From Strigamia acuminata (taxonomy: Eukaryota > Arthropoda > Chilopoda > Geophilomorpha > Linotaeniidae), in contig OX442315.1 in NCBI GenBank assembly GCA_949358305.1, positions 19,618,427-19,682,426 on the forward strand: a stretch of DNA of 64,000 bases, read 5' to 3'. The notes under the pieces were generated by a model, which ran no database searches, had not been told where the DNA came from, and was given only the letters and a program-made list of their open reading frames with translations. This document shows positions 1 through 10,015 of this stretch, piece after piece (within the stretch, counting starts at the first letter, position 1; each line of letters starts with the position of its first letter). The position numbers were made by a program, and so were the translations under genes.

Positions 1-296
1 ATAAACGATAGCATTCAGAAGCTGCCAAACTTGATCTGGGATTCCAGATCAAGTTCTATGTCATCATCCCCACTCAAGTGGCAAACAGGTATTATTTTTA
101 GATGTTTCTTTGCTCACTTTTTTCAATAGTTTCCAGTCCTAATAATTATTGAAGTGATGTTGTTTACTATCAAAAAAATTAAGAACTGCTGCAAAATTGT
201 ACTTAGATCTCCGATTGTCGTGATTGATCTAACGGAAATCAAAGATGGCGGCCAAAATGTGCGATTTGGACGAGAAAACTTGTTAGACAGAGATTT
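1..296. other. Left-edge sequence without a recognised gene
   Basis: This AT-rich sequence holds only short open frames without domain-like composition or splice-linked partners. I see no gene in it. Positions 297-725 that follow are an inverted-repeat element. Confidence 0.5.
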
Positions 297-725
297 AAAT
301 GACGTGACTATACTCTTGTTCGACTCAAAAGGGTGGCCGAGCCGCATTACTCCTAACTCCAGTCTGTATTACTACCACTAGGAGAAGTAGTTTTTATTTT
401 TATTATGTTTTGTGATTGCTATTACCATTTAAGTTGATATAATTTTGATTATTTTTATTAAAAAATGTTACTTTCTTTTATGAAATTAAGTTCTATGCAC
501 ATATAAATGCAAAACTCATGTTTGTTCTGTTGATTGGTTGCTTTGTCTGGAAAGCACATAATTTTGAAATTTTGGGCGTTACCTAGGCAATCGATTACAA
601 TTTCTGTACATTGTAATGCATTTCTGGTGTTTGGGTCTATATTTTTGGATCACTACACCAGTGATACGGCTCGGCCAATGGGAGAAGACCACCCTTTTGA
701 GTCGAACAAGAGTATAGGTCATCTA
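297..725. mobile_element. Inverted-repeat DNA element (MITE-like)
   Basis: A 29-nt arm at 308-336 (CTATACTCTTGTTCGACTCA and on to AAAAGGGTGG) is repeated as its reverse complement at 689-717. The pairing continues inward through CCGAGCCG (left) and CGGCTCGG (right), interrupted by about 14 nt in the right arm. The spacer is about 350 bp and has no long ORF. The arrangement fits a non-autonomous DNA transposon or a pair of inverted repeat ends. The superfamily is not determined and no clear target-site duplication was seen. Confidence 0.5.
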
Positions 726-948
726 TTTATAACCCGTTTAAACACATTAAAACGGGCTTTTAAACGAGAATCTCGTTTAAATGACCATTTATGAGTTTGA
801 ATGCACTTACTGTTTATTTTTTATTTACACGAGATTATGCACAAGATTATTTCTGCAAAATTGTTGTATAAGTAAAATAAATGTAATGGCAGATTTCCTA
901 CATTTATTTGGTAATTGATTGCATCACAAAAAGACACGTGAACATACT

Positions 949-1482
949 GGACTAGAGTTTGAACACGTTGGACCAGAGTTTGCACACGTTGGACCAGAGT
1001 TTGAACACGTTGGACCAGAGTTTGAACACGTTGGACCAGAGTTTGAACACGTTGGACCAGAGTTTGAACACGTTGGACCAGAGTTTGAACACGTTGGACC
1101 AGAGTTTGAACACGTTGGACCAGAGTTTGAACACGTTGGACCAGAGTTTGAACACCGTTGGACCAGAGTTTGAACACGTTGGACCAGAGTTTGAACACGT
1201 TGGAACAGAGTTTGAACACGTTGGACAAGAGTTGGAATACAGTTGGAACAGAGTTGGAGCGTATTTGAACAGTTGGAACACGTTTGAACAGTTGGAACAT
1301 GTTGGAACGGAGTTGGAACACGTTTAAACAGAGTTGGAACATGTTTAAACAATTGGAACACGTTTGATCAGTTGGAACTCGTTGGAGCAGGGTTGGAACA
1401 CGTTGGAACGGAGTTGGAACACGTTGGAATGAAGGTGGAACACGAAGGTGGAACACAAACGTTGAACACAAACGTTGAACAC
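949..1482. repeat. 21-bp minisatellite array
   Basis: About ten near-perfect tandem copies of the 21-mer GAGTTTGAACACGTTGGACC(A) occupy about 955-1195. They then decay into GAGTTGGAACACGTTGGAAC-type units out to about 1480. Because 21 is a multiple of 3 and the unit lacks stops in several frames, the array gives long artificial ORFs on both strands, for example a heptad repeat EFEHVGP on the plus strand. I see no start context, splice link or non-repeat coding sequence that would make it a gene. Confidence 0.9.
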
Positions 1483-2599
1483 ATTGGAACAATTGCTCAT
1501 TTCATTGGATGTTCATATCTGTGTCAAGGTTACACTTTAATAGACCATTGGAAAATAATGACATACCGGTAATGCAGTTTGGCTTTGCCCACAATAAGAA
1601 AACTACAAATTAACAATATTATAATGTTATTTTGTAATGGTTTTTCTTATTGAGGGGGGCAACCATTGTTACAATCACATGATCGTATCACCTTACCTCA
1701 TTTTTCCAAAGGTCTATTCTGTAGTACCGGTATTGTATCGACTGGGCAAAACTCTGGGATTTATACTCTTCTAATGTCTGGTAATATTAAAAACTCTCTC
1801 TAGACTGGGTACTGAGCAGTTGTGCACTGATCCTAGTTCAGGACCCATAATTGCCTCTACATAAACTGGACAAATCAAAATGTGACTTTTTTTCTTTTCA
1901 ACTAGTGGTGTCGGCTGGTATGTGTGAATTATTTAAACATCTCAAATCAAATGCAAAACAAAATGCAATAAGAATATAATATACTGTATAATATAATAAT
2001 TATAACGTATTTCCTCTTTTTGTTTACGTTTGTTGTTGATAATTGTTAATTGCTCGTTGTTTAAATATGACCAGAAATAATATTAAGAGAAATTTTTATT
2101 TATTTTTATAAAAAAATTGATTTAGAATTATAAATCTAGCATAATTACCGAGAAGTCATTTTTTCTTAGGTCTCTAACATAATGCCTTGCGTTTTAAAAA
2201 TTTCAAATGTCCTTCGAGTTTAAATAGAGAAGAGACCAGTGGTCTAATGGGGATCCATGCACAAAAGGAGGAAATATAGTAAGTTATTAGTATTAGTTAT
2301 TAACATGATTTGTTTTATACCTATCAATCATTATCTAATAAACATTAAATTGAGTTTAAAGAAGCTAGTATTCTGGGGCCAAAGAAATTAAGGCTGGGAT
2401 TCCAACCTCAGGTTTTCTGTTTGTTGGACAAAGTACTCTAAGCTGTCCAGGATGCCACCAAACCACAGACAGCAAGCTCTTAGCAGCCACAAGCAGAGAC
2501 AAGCAACTTCCATCTGCAGAGTAGATAATGTCAACGTTTGGTTTGTAACGAGAAAATTGCAGAGAATAATTGCTGAAATATAATATAGGCTGTTTAATA
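1483..2599. other. Repeat-poor intergenic stretch, one doubtful ORF
   Basis: This is mostly AT-rich sequence. On the minus strand a 93-codon frame (2646-2365) ends with a peptide of fairly protein-like composition (includes SADGSCLSLLVAAKSLL and WWHPGQLRVLCPTNRK). No family was recognised, and its N-terminal part runs into the neighbouring MITE. It could be a decayed exon or chance. Nothing else is supported here. Confidence 0.4.
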
Positions 2600-3003
2600 C
2601 CGTATTTTCTCGAGTAAGAACCGCAGCTTTTATTCAAAACGGGCATCTAGAGCTGCGACCCTTAATCGAGGGCGGCTTTTATTACAATTGTTTATCATAT
2701 TTTGATTAAAATTTCAATTTTTTCATTGAAATTTTATTTTTCTCAGTAAAATTTTAATTTTTTCATTGAAATTTTATTTTTCTCAGTGATATTTTAATTT
2801 TTTCCATTGAAATTCCATTTTTTTTAAAAAAAATTTATATAAATAACTATCATCATCGACGAATGTTTCATTAACCGTTTCCCGTTTGGTTACAAAAGTA
2901 CGAATACTAGCCGCGGCTACTATTCAAGGGCGGCTCTTATTTCAAACCGTCTCTCTGAGGCGCGGCTACTATTGGAGGGCGGCTACAAAACAAGAAAATA
3001 CGG
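2600..3003. mobile_element. MITE with CCGTATTTTCT terminal inverted repeats
   Basis: The left end CCGTATTTTCT (2600-2610) is mirrored by AGAAAATACGG at 2993-3003. TA (or ATA/TAT) flanks both ends as a possible target duplication. Just inside both ends lie related subterminal blocks rich in GCGGCT and AGGGCGGCT, also in inverted orientation. About 400 bp long with no coding capacity, so this is a non-autonomous DNA transposon of undetermined superfamily. Confidence 0.7.
2700..2815. repeat. AT-rich tandem repeat, about 43-bp unit
   Basis: About three degenerate copies of a unit containing TTTTAATTTTTTCATTGAAA followed by TTTTATTTTTCTCAGT. The array lies inside the MITE at 2600-3003. Confidence 0.7.
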
Positions 3004-3191
3004 TATATGGTATCCATTAATCATTAAAATGGCTGAAAATAAAAATAGTGCAAATCCAGGTGGAGAATTAAACTACGGATTTTCTGTTTGTTTAACAAAG
3101 TCGTATGTGTAAACAACAAAAGGAGGTCGCTTTTAAATAAATTGCTTCAACTTAGATTTTTTAAAAGCAAATGTAATATTTGAACTGTTAA

Positions 3192-3386
3192 GCCTAGTTC
3201 ACATGCATGCGTTGCTACATGCAGCAACGCGCAAGCATGAATGTTATAACGCACGAAATCACACGAAATCGCACCGTGCTTCGGCCAACGCGCGTTGGTG
3301 ATGCACACTAGTTCAGATGCAACGCTTGTGGCGAAGCATCTTTGGCGCGTTAATGCATGCATTAACGCATGCATGTGAACTAGCCT
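3192..3386. mobile_element. Short MITE flanked by TTAA
   Basis: The terminal inverted repeat GCCTAGTTCACATGCATGCG at the left end pairs with CGCATGCATGTGAACTAGCC(T) at the right end. TTAA lies directly outside each end (3188-3191 and 3387-3390). The element is about 195 bp, more GC-rich than its surroundings, and non-coding. TTAA duplication is typical of piggyBac-like elements, but other superfamilies are possible. Confidence 0.7.
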
Positions 3387-3390
3387 TTAA

Positions 3391-4419
3391 AACAGGGAAT
3401 TCTGGAACTCGAAACTTATTTCAACAAAAATTCAATCAAAATAAGTGATATTTGAGAAACTGCATTCGAAAAGTCGTGTTTCAAGTGTTTTCGGTGTTTG
3501 TGTTTTTGCTTCATGATATTAAAAAATACAAAAAGAAAACACAAACACCTAAATCACTTGAAGCTCGACATTTTGAATGTTCAATGTGACCAGACATCCC
3601 AGTTTATAATGGTTTGTCCGGATGTCTCAAAAAACTTTCTTGGCAGTTGTAATATCAGCATTTGAACAAAGTGCGTGGAGAGATTTTTTCCGGTTTGCAT
3701 AGCTAATTTTTGGATAAATTGTGTATCGTCCAGGTTTTTCATTTACCAAATCTGGTCCCCTTGGCTGTGCTTAATAAAAAATCGCAATCATACATTTTGT
3801 TAGAAGATTGTCTCTTATGATTGTCGTGAGATTCATGTGACACAGGAAAACTAATCCACGCTCAATATTTGTAATCATTGTCATCATTTTTATGGATTTT
3901 ACTTCTTTCTGTGTGGATTTTCAGTACAAATTCACAGATTATTATTTAGATTCGTTTTCTAATTACGGTATTTTACCGATTAAATGGCGCAGCATTTATT
4001 CCACTTCCACTTCTAATCCTGCGTATTCGAGACAGCAATTAATCATTAAAGCTACACACGTCATGCGGATTATGCTTATGGCATGTTACAACAAAACAAA
4101 GTGACTTAGCATAAGCATTGTGACATTTTCCACAACATCGTAGGTATTTAATAAAAGTAATTGAGTGTTCTCACAAAAGTGGGTGGAATGAGATTTCAGC
4201 TGTAGCAGGCAGGTCCCAGGAAAAAAGAAGCAACCTGTTTATAACTAGCCAAAAGTTAGGCGTTAGGGCATGGGAAAGAAGTGTTGGGGTACTAATGAAA
4301 GAAACATACTTCGTTTGAAACCAGTCTTTAATCTTGTGTGATTAATACAGGAGTTGACTTTTGTAAGTGTTTTGTTGTTTAAAAATGAAATTATCTTGTC
4401 TGGGGATCATGGTGCCATA
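3391..4419. other. Intergenic stretch, nothing recognised
   Basis: AT-rich, with only a short 70-codon ORF at 3892-4104 that has no recognisable features. I see no gene, RNA or clear repeat. Confidence 0.4.
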
Positions 4420-4534
4420 ACGTCCTTACCAGTAACAACGTTATCATTACGTAACTGTAACGGTAACGCGTTACATATTGATTACAACGTAACAACAGAA
4501 ATTGGTTATTGTGTTTTCAAACTATGAAATGTAT

Positions 4535-4695
4535 TTTTAGGCCTAAATTTTCAATTTTCTGCCTACGGAAATACTTTTTTGAACATGGAAAATATGTTTT
4601 TGGACCTGAAAAATATTTTTAAACCCGAAAAATGTGTTTCTGGATCTGAAAATATGTTTTCAGACCTAAACAATGTGTCTTCGGACCTAAATTTG
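4535..4695. repeat. Degenerate tandem repeat, about 21-bp unit
   Basis: About six diverged copies of a unit like GAAAAATATGTTTTTGGACC(T) lie end to end. They produce a short low-complexity ORF that is not a gene. Confidence 0.6.
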
Positions 4696-4839
4696 CATTT
4701 TTCTGATAAAAATAGAAAATTTTTTCTGGAACCAGATCCTCTTGAAGTATTTTTTTTTTTTTTTAAATTTTAAAATGTAACGGCAATTTTCCCTTACAGT
4801 TAAAGACTATACGGTATAAAAATAGTGTAAGGGAAAAAT

Positions 4840-5120
4840 GATAAATTAAGTTTTTGCGGGCTGCACTTTTCCCTTATCACTACGCTATTTCAGCAAACTA
4901 CTGACAGTTAGTAATTTGATGTGTTTGATCGGGACAACAAAATAATCACCATTTGCAATGGGCGGAGCTAACAATAGAGTGTTCTCAATTCTGATTGGCT
5001 GCGCTATATTTTAATTTAGTGTTGAAAACGATACACTAAAGATTTTTCCCTTACGATATGGCACTAAAATAGCGTATCGTGGAGCAAAATAAGGGAGAAA
5101 TGCATCTCGCAAACTCTCTA
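4840..5120. mobile_element. Nested inverted-repeat MITE
   Basis: The left arm contains AGTTTTTGCGGGCTGCAC, then TTTTCCCTTATCACTACGCT. The right arm contains AAAATAGCGTATCGTGGAGC, then AAGGGAGAAATGCATCTCGC. They pair imperfectly over about 45 nt. The element lies inside the larger 4420-5225 element, suggesting insertion into an existing transposon. It has no coding capacity. Confidence 0.5.
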
Positions 5121-5220
5121 TTAATGGTAACTAGACTCGTTAAGAAGTAATGATAACGGTTGGTAAATTGTTACTTTTTTGGCCAGATAACTGTAATGAT
5201 AACTACGTAGTTACCAAATT

Positions 5221-5700
5221 ACATTATTTATTTATTTTATTTATTTTATTCGTGCGCACTCCACAGGAGTAAAAAAAGTATTAATGCGTGCAATCCTGGT
5301 AGCCAATATGCAACAAAATGATGTCATTTGCGGACGAATGGCGACATGTGGTTGGAAGCCTCTTGTAAGACCTTATTGTTGGTTTGGCCTTTAGGACACA
5401 GTTTTCTAGGGGCTTCCTTCCCTACCGACCTTCCTAGAAGCCTCTCTTGGTCAGTCGTTGCCTGTGGCAACTAGGTATTGGCCAAGGAATTGCATGGGTA
5501 AGGGTAAAACCTAACCAATGCTTCTCCCTCTTAGGACCATTTTCATAGGCACGTTGCTAGACTGTATGTTAGTCGTCCATCCGACACACGTGGTGACTCA
5601 CCATGTTCACCACAGCAGGCTATCCTGATTAACTCTATCAAACTTTACAACATCTTCAACTGCCTGACCAGTCTGCCTCTGTCTGAGCGTGAACAAACAC
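5221..5700 (-). mobile_element. 3' tail of a LINE-like retrotransposon, reverse orientation
   Basis: On the minus strand this reads as non-coding 3' UTR-like sequence ending in CTCCTGTGGAGTGCGCACGA, followed by an AATAAATAAA-type tail. A short A/T simple tail after an abrupt unique end is characteristic of target-primed (LINE-type) insertions. No reverse-transcriptase frame remains, so this is a 5'-truncated copy. The inner boundary near 5700 is approximate. Confidence 0.45.
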
Positions 5701-8700
5701 GTACTAGATAGTATCTTTAAAAGTATAATTTTTTAGAACTTTATGAAGCATTGAGATATGCTAATGTTTTGAATCACTAAACCTTTATTTGGGGGGACGC
5801 CTTAACTTTTTTGTAGGCTCTTGAAAGGTTTACAGGCCCTAGGCATTGTGCCTAATGAATCAAACAGACAGCCATGCTCAAAAGGAGAGCTTTGTAAACC
5901 AGCTCTACAAAATACAAAGATTACTGACTTAACACTTACGGTATAAATTAAATGAATTATTGAAAATGTATTAAAAACTTGTCTGTGTAAACAAAAACAT
6001 GGTCATTACGAGTATATGTACTTTGTGAGTATTTCTTTCTACGAGTAAGCGTATTTGGTTGAGTTTTAAAGCAGAGAATTTAGCACAGGTGTCAATTCTG
6101 CTCACAATCAGACATCACTTTGACATCAAATTTGGATTCTGTCATTTACCGTAAGCTGAAAAAAAAATCAAAGTTGAATTTTCCATGCTAATTTCTCAAT
6201 CCTAGCTTCAAGTTGCTGATTGCTGATATTCAAATTTTTCATAATTATTTTCGTAGTTGTCCTGCTTAAAATAAGGGAATGCCATATAAATATGTAGAAA
6301 ACCACGTTTACTAAACACTTCACCCGGCCTGCAGCTGGTAAAATATTGCCAACCAACTCATGTTCTTTCATTTTTCATTGTTTGAAGTGAAGTGATAGGA
6401 GTTGAATCAAACGGCATACACACTTATCAGCGTTTATTATTACGATGCACATTTTTTCTTGATTTGCACAAATTTCCAAATTAGGCCTGATACAGTACTG
6501 TACAAAACCGAAGTTCTTGACGATGCTGAGAAATATGCATTCACTTATTTTATAGAAGACAGTTGGATATACAAAAAAATTGAATATCAGCAACGTGAAG
6601 CTTCCGTCTTCTCTCGAAAATAACAGAATTGTGTTGTGTTCGAATAGAGCACAGGAGTTGTTCTCTATATTGCGTACTTTTTATAAAACTTCTAAAATTT
6701 TGTGAAAATTATTAAAAATGTACAGTATTTTTAAAGAAAATATAATAAATTATTTTCAAAGGTTTGATTTGCCTCCTTAATTGGGTCACCTCTTTTTTGG
6801 ATACACTAAATAAATACTCACAATGCAGTTCCAATCCTTTAGTACATTGTGCAGTGTTTAATGTAACACAACGGTGTTATATTCGAAGTGGTGTTCTAAT
6901 TGAATTTTTTCACAAACATTGGAAAAATTGGGTTTTTGAAAAAACTTCTGTTATTTTCGGGAGAAGACGGAAGGGTTGAAAAACTTACTTAAGATTTGTA
7001 ATTTTTATTTTTGTACAATTGGAATGTTGTGTTAAAGGCATTTGCTTACAATTTTGAAATATCAACTTTTGTGTTCTATAATGGAAACTATAGCTGCATT
7101 CAAAAACTAAAATATTTTGAGTTTTACTTCAATTTTAAACCAAAAATGACATCATTTCCTGTTTAAACCCATGTTAAAACTTAAAATACACTTAAACTAA
7201 AATTGTTATTTTAATTTTTGAATGCAGCTTATGATAATATTACTTGTCACTAGGCATTTTTGAACCAAAGCATTTTTCCTCTGTCAATAGACATTTCCAA
7301 TTAAAAATGTTCAGATGTAAAGAAAAATGAAATAAAGGTACTAGCCAATATTAATTAACCGAGAGAAGCAGGGAAAAAAATGTCAAGGCAAGGACATTTC
7401 CAAATTGGGAAAATGAAAGGATTGTTGTGCACGATTTCACTGAGGTTTCCGTTCCTTTGGAATAAGAGGCACATTAAAGCCATATAAAGTGCAGGAAGGA
7501 AGAGATGCACGCGTGTCCCACGCATTGAGATGATCATTGTCCTTTTCATTCAAGTTGGATTGTCAAAGTAGAAGCAGATTAGACGAGCCGAACCTAGTTG
7601 GAATTGACAGTTGTGAGTGAAGTCGGCATTGGTTCCTTAATTACAGGCCAAGCACTTAATTAGCCGATTGAATGAAGCCTCAAATGTTCGGAAAAAAGAA
7701 AATTTTATGCTCAAACTTATTATCGCATGATTTGGAAGTAAAAGTGGAAGAAAGTTGTTGTTGATGGAGATTTGTATGCGAAACAAAAGAGGGTTTATCT
7801 TTGTTTAGCTTGTAAAAGACTGAAAGAAGCTGATGGATACAAAAGAAAAAAGTGATGGCTGTGTGTGAATTTACCACATTGGCAGAAAATGGGCTTAGCT
7901 GACAAGGGAAAGGCGAGTCTCAAAGACTTGTTCAATTAAGATTGAGTCTTTTATTTGTGGTTTAACGGATGTTTGTCACATGCATTGAGCCAAACGACTC
8001 ATTCAGCATTAATATTACTTGAATAAATCGAATATACATTATGCTGAGAAGAAAAAAAACCAAGGAGATTGATTGCGTGTGGTGACATTAACATTATTAT
8101 ATTAATATTTTAATGATGTGTTGTAAAATCTTAAGAGAAATATAAAATTAGTACGTTGATTTATTACCAATAAATTATTGTGGTTGAAAACATGCTGCAG
8201 AGACATTATCAAACTCTAATTCAGTATTTTGAATTCTGTAGCTTACACGGTTAAGATTATTTGAAGATTAATTTACTTATTCTTCTAGTTAGTTGAGGAT
8301 AATTCTACAAAAAATTAAATATACTTCGTAAAGTGTTTTTCATTAGGTTTGGAAAATTGAAAATCTGAAAGCATGTGTTTCCTTTTATTTTTTATTCATT
8401 TACCATATTTTTGCGCGACCTGGCGGGTTGGTTAGCACAAACTTGAATCATTGTCTCAATTACTAATGATTAATTAGAATCTTAATGAGAAAACGCGCAA
8501 TGGAGGACGTCAGCATAGAGAGAGAGAGAGAGAGGAAAGGATGAGGATGGTGACGGTGTCGTTGTGAGGCATATAACCGCGGGTTAATCTAAATTTAACA
8601 AGCGCCTCCGTCTTTATAATTAAAAACCAATTAGCAATGTTGGAAAGCCACAATGAATCATTAGTTGTGGGGTGGTAGAGAAAAGTTTCCAACATATTTG

Positions 8701-9678
8701 CTTAACGTTGTACCGGGGGGTCGGGAACATCACTTTAAAGGAATTTGTTGACAAAGTAGTGTGGCTGTTGGCAAGACAGCATCAAATTTTGACATTTTGA
8801 CATCGTGTGGAGACCACTGGGGTGTTTCTCAAATCAGTAATGTAATCGAATATAAAAATGCTTTTCTTTGAGTGTTGCCTTGCTTTCGCATAGTGTGATG
8901 GTCAAAGCTTTGCACATTTTTGTTCTAGTACATCCCGACTTTTGAATTATTCAGTTGTGTGAGAGAACGGAGGATTGGTTTTTCCTTCTTGCATTTCGCC
9001 GTATATCTAAAAATGCTTCCAAGTTTCCAATTGCTTTTTATCGGACAATGACGCGTGGCAAAGGGAAATAGAACATTTCGCGCGATTCGTCGGCGTAAAC
9101 AAAACTCTACACTTGATTCGACACTAATGGAGCGCGGCGATATGTTAATTTACATGGTCAAACTAGCACAGAATTTATTGTGCTTAATTTTCCCATCACA
9201 AGAAAATATTTTTCAAAACCGATTCTATTTTTCTACGTAGTTTATATACAGGAAAAGTTTTTAGAATTTAACATAGAAATTGAAATTTCCGTAATAGATT
9301 TTTTCCATTTGATAAATCTTTTATCTACTTTTATTTCTATATGATAATCGTCGAACAATAGTGATTTCAAATACAAAATATTATTGTTTACTTGATTATT
9401 CGTTATAACGAATATGTAAAAATGGCTTATTTGGTTGGTTATGGTTGGCCATCGAACACCATCTTAAAAAAAATTTGTTATAAGGAGGTTCGACTGTATT
9501 TTTTTGCGTAAGATAAAACAATGTACCGGTACGTTTTTTTTTCTATTTTAGTTAAAATTTTCTGCAAAATTAAAAAATAATAATAATTTTATTTTCTTAG
9601 GCTTTTTCTTTATGTGTTGCTAAAAACAGAATTGATTTTTTTTCTTTTTTAATTTGCAAATTCAATTGCATTGACCTC
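5701..9678. other. AT-rich stretch with no recognised gene
   Basis: This 4-kb region has only short ORFs (under 80 codons) without family resemblance. A GA microsatellite lies at 8517-8534. A TTATAACGAATATG / TTTGTTATAAGGAGGTTCGA pair near 9400-9500 resembles inverted ends of a small decayed DNA element. It could be intergenic or an upstream intron of MOCOS. I found no MOCOS N-terminal exon in it. Confidence 0.4.
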
Positions 9679-9894
9679 TGTTGTTTTATTGAATGTTATA
9701 TTCCTGTCCGCCAGGTGTCTTTACCACCTGTGCACCTGTATTTGGCACTGACCAATCAGTGCCCTGTTTTGTATTCAGTGCTCCGCGCACTTTTAAACAT
9801 CTGTTTCAGATTAAAACCATCACTGTTAATATTTTCACCTAACAACCACGCGTCTCCATTTTTATGCCTCCAACATATTAGAACAAAAACTACA
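9679..9894 (+). repeat. 5' LTR of the copia element
   Basis: The 216-bp repeat starts TGTTGTTTTATTG and ends AAAAACTACA. It contains TATTCAGTGC (an arthropod-like TCAGT initiator) near 9775 and an ATTAAAA near 9810. Promoter and polyadenylation roles are inferred from LTR biology rather than shown. Confidence 0.95.
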
Positions 9895-9913
9895 GGTTAT
9901 GGGCCCAGCACGC
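9895..9913 (+). promoter_or_regulatory. Primer-binding site, initiator tRNA-Met anticodon arm
   Basis: The 19 bases directly after the LTR, GGTTATGGGCCCAGCACGC, are the reverse complement of the anticodon-arm segment of metazoan initiator tRNA-Met as I recall it (GCGTGCTGGGCCCATAACC). Priming from an internal tRNA-iMet fragment rather than the tRNA 3' end is known for Drosophila copia. Confidence 0.85.
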
Positions 9914-10015
9914 TTCCACTGCGCTTAAAAATCATCAAGTTTTGTACCGGAACATTCGAGGAAGTTAAAAACGAATTTAACACGAACATTCCACAAGAAA
10001 CAGAACTAAGAAACG

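Larger units (their letters stand above)
4420..5225. mobile_element. Probable hAT-like element carrying a nested MITE
   Basis: The left part (about 4425-4490) contains AACGTTATCATTACGTAACT and GGTAACGCGTTAC. The right part (about 5125-5220) contains partly complementary sequence, with TAACTGTAATGATAACTACG. The two ends form imperfect inverted repeats around a small tandem array and an internal second element. Motifs of this kind occur at ends of hAT-type elements; that assignment is a guess. No transposase frame is present. Confidence 0.4.

Noticed and set aside
821-1492. Repeat proteins (up to 223 codons) across the 21-bp array
   Set aside because: All are translations of a minisatellite with no unique coding sequence.
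2365-2646. Minus-strand frame with a protein-like C-terminal half
   Set aside because: The N-terminal part is MITE sequence, no splice partner was found and no family was recognised. Left as a note only.
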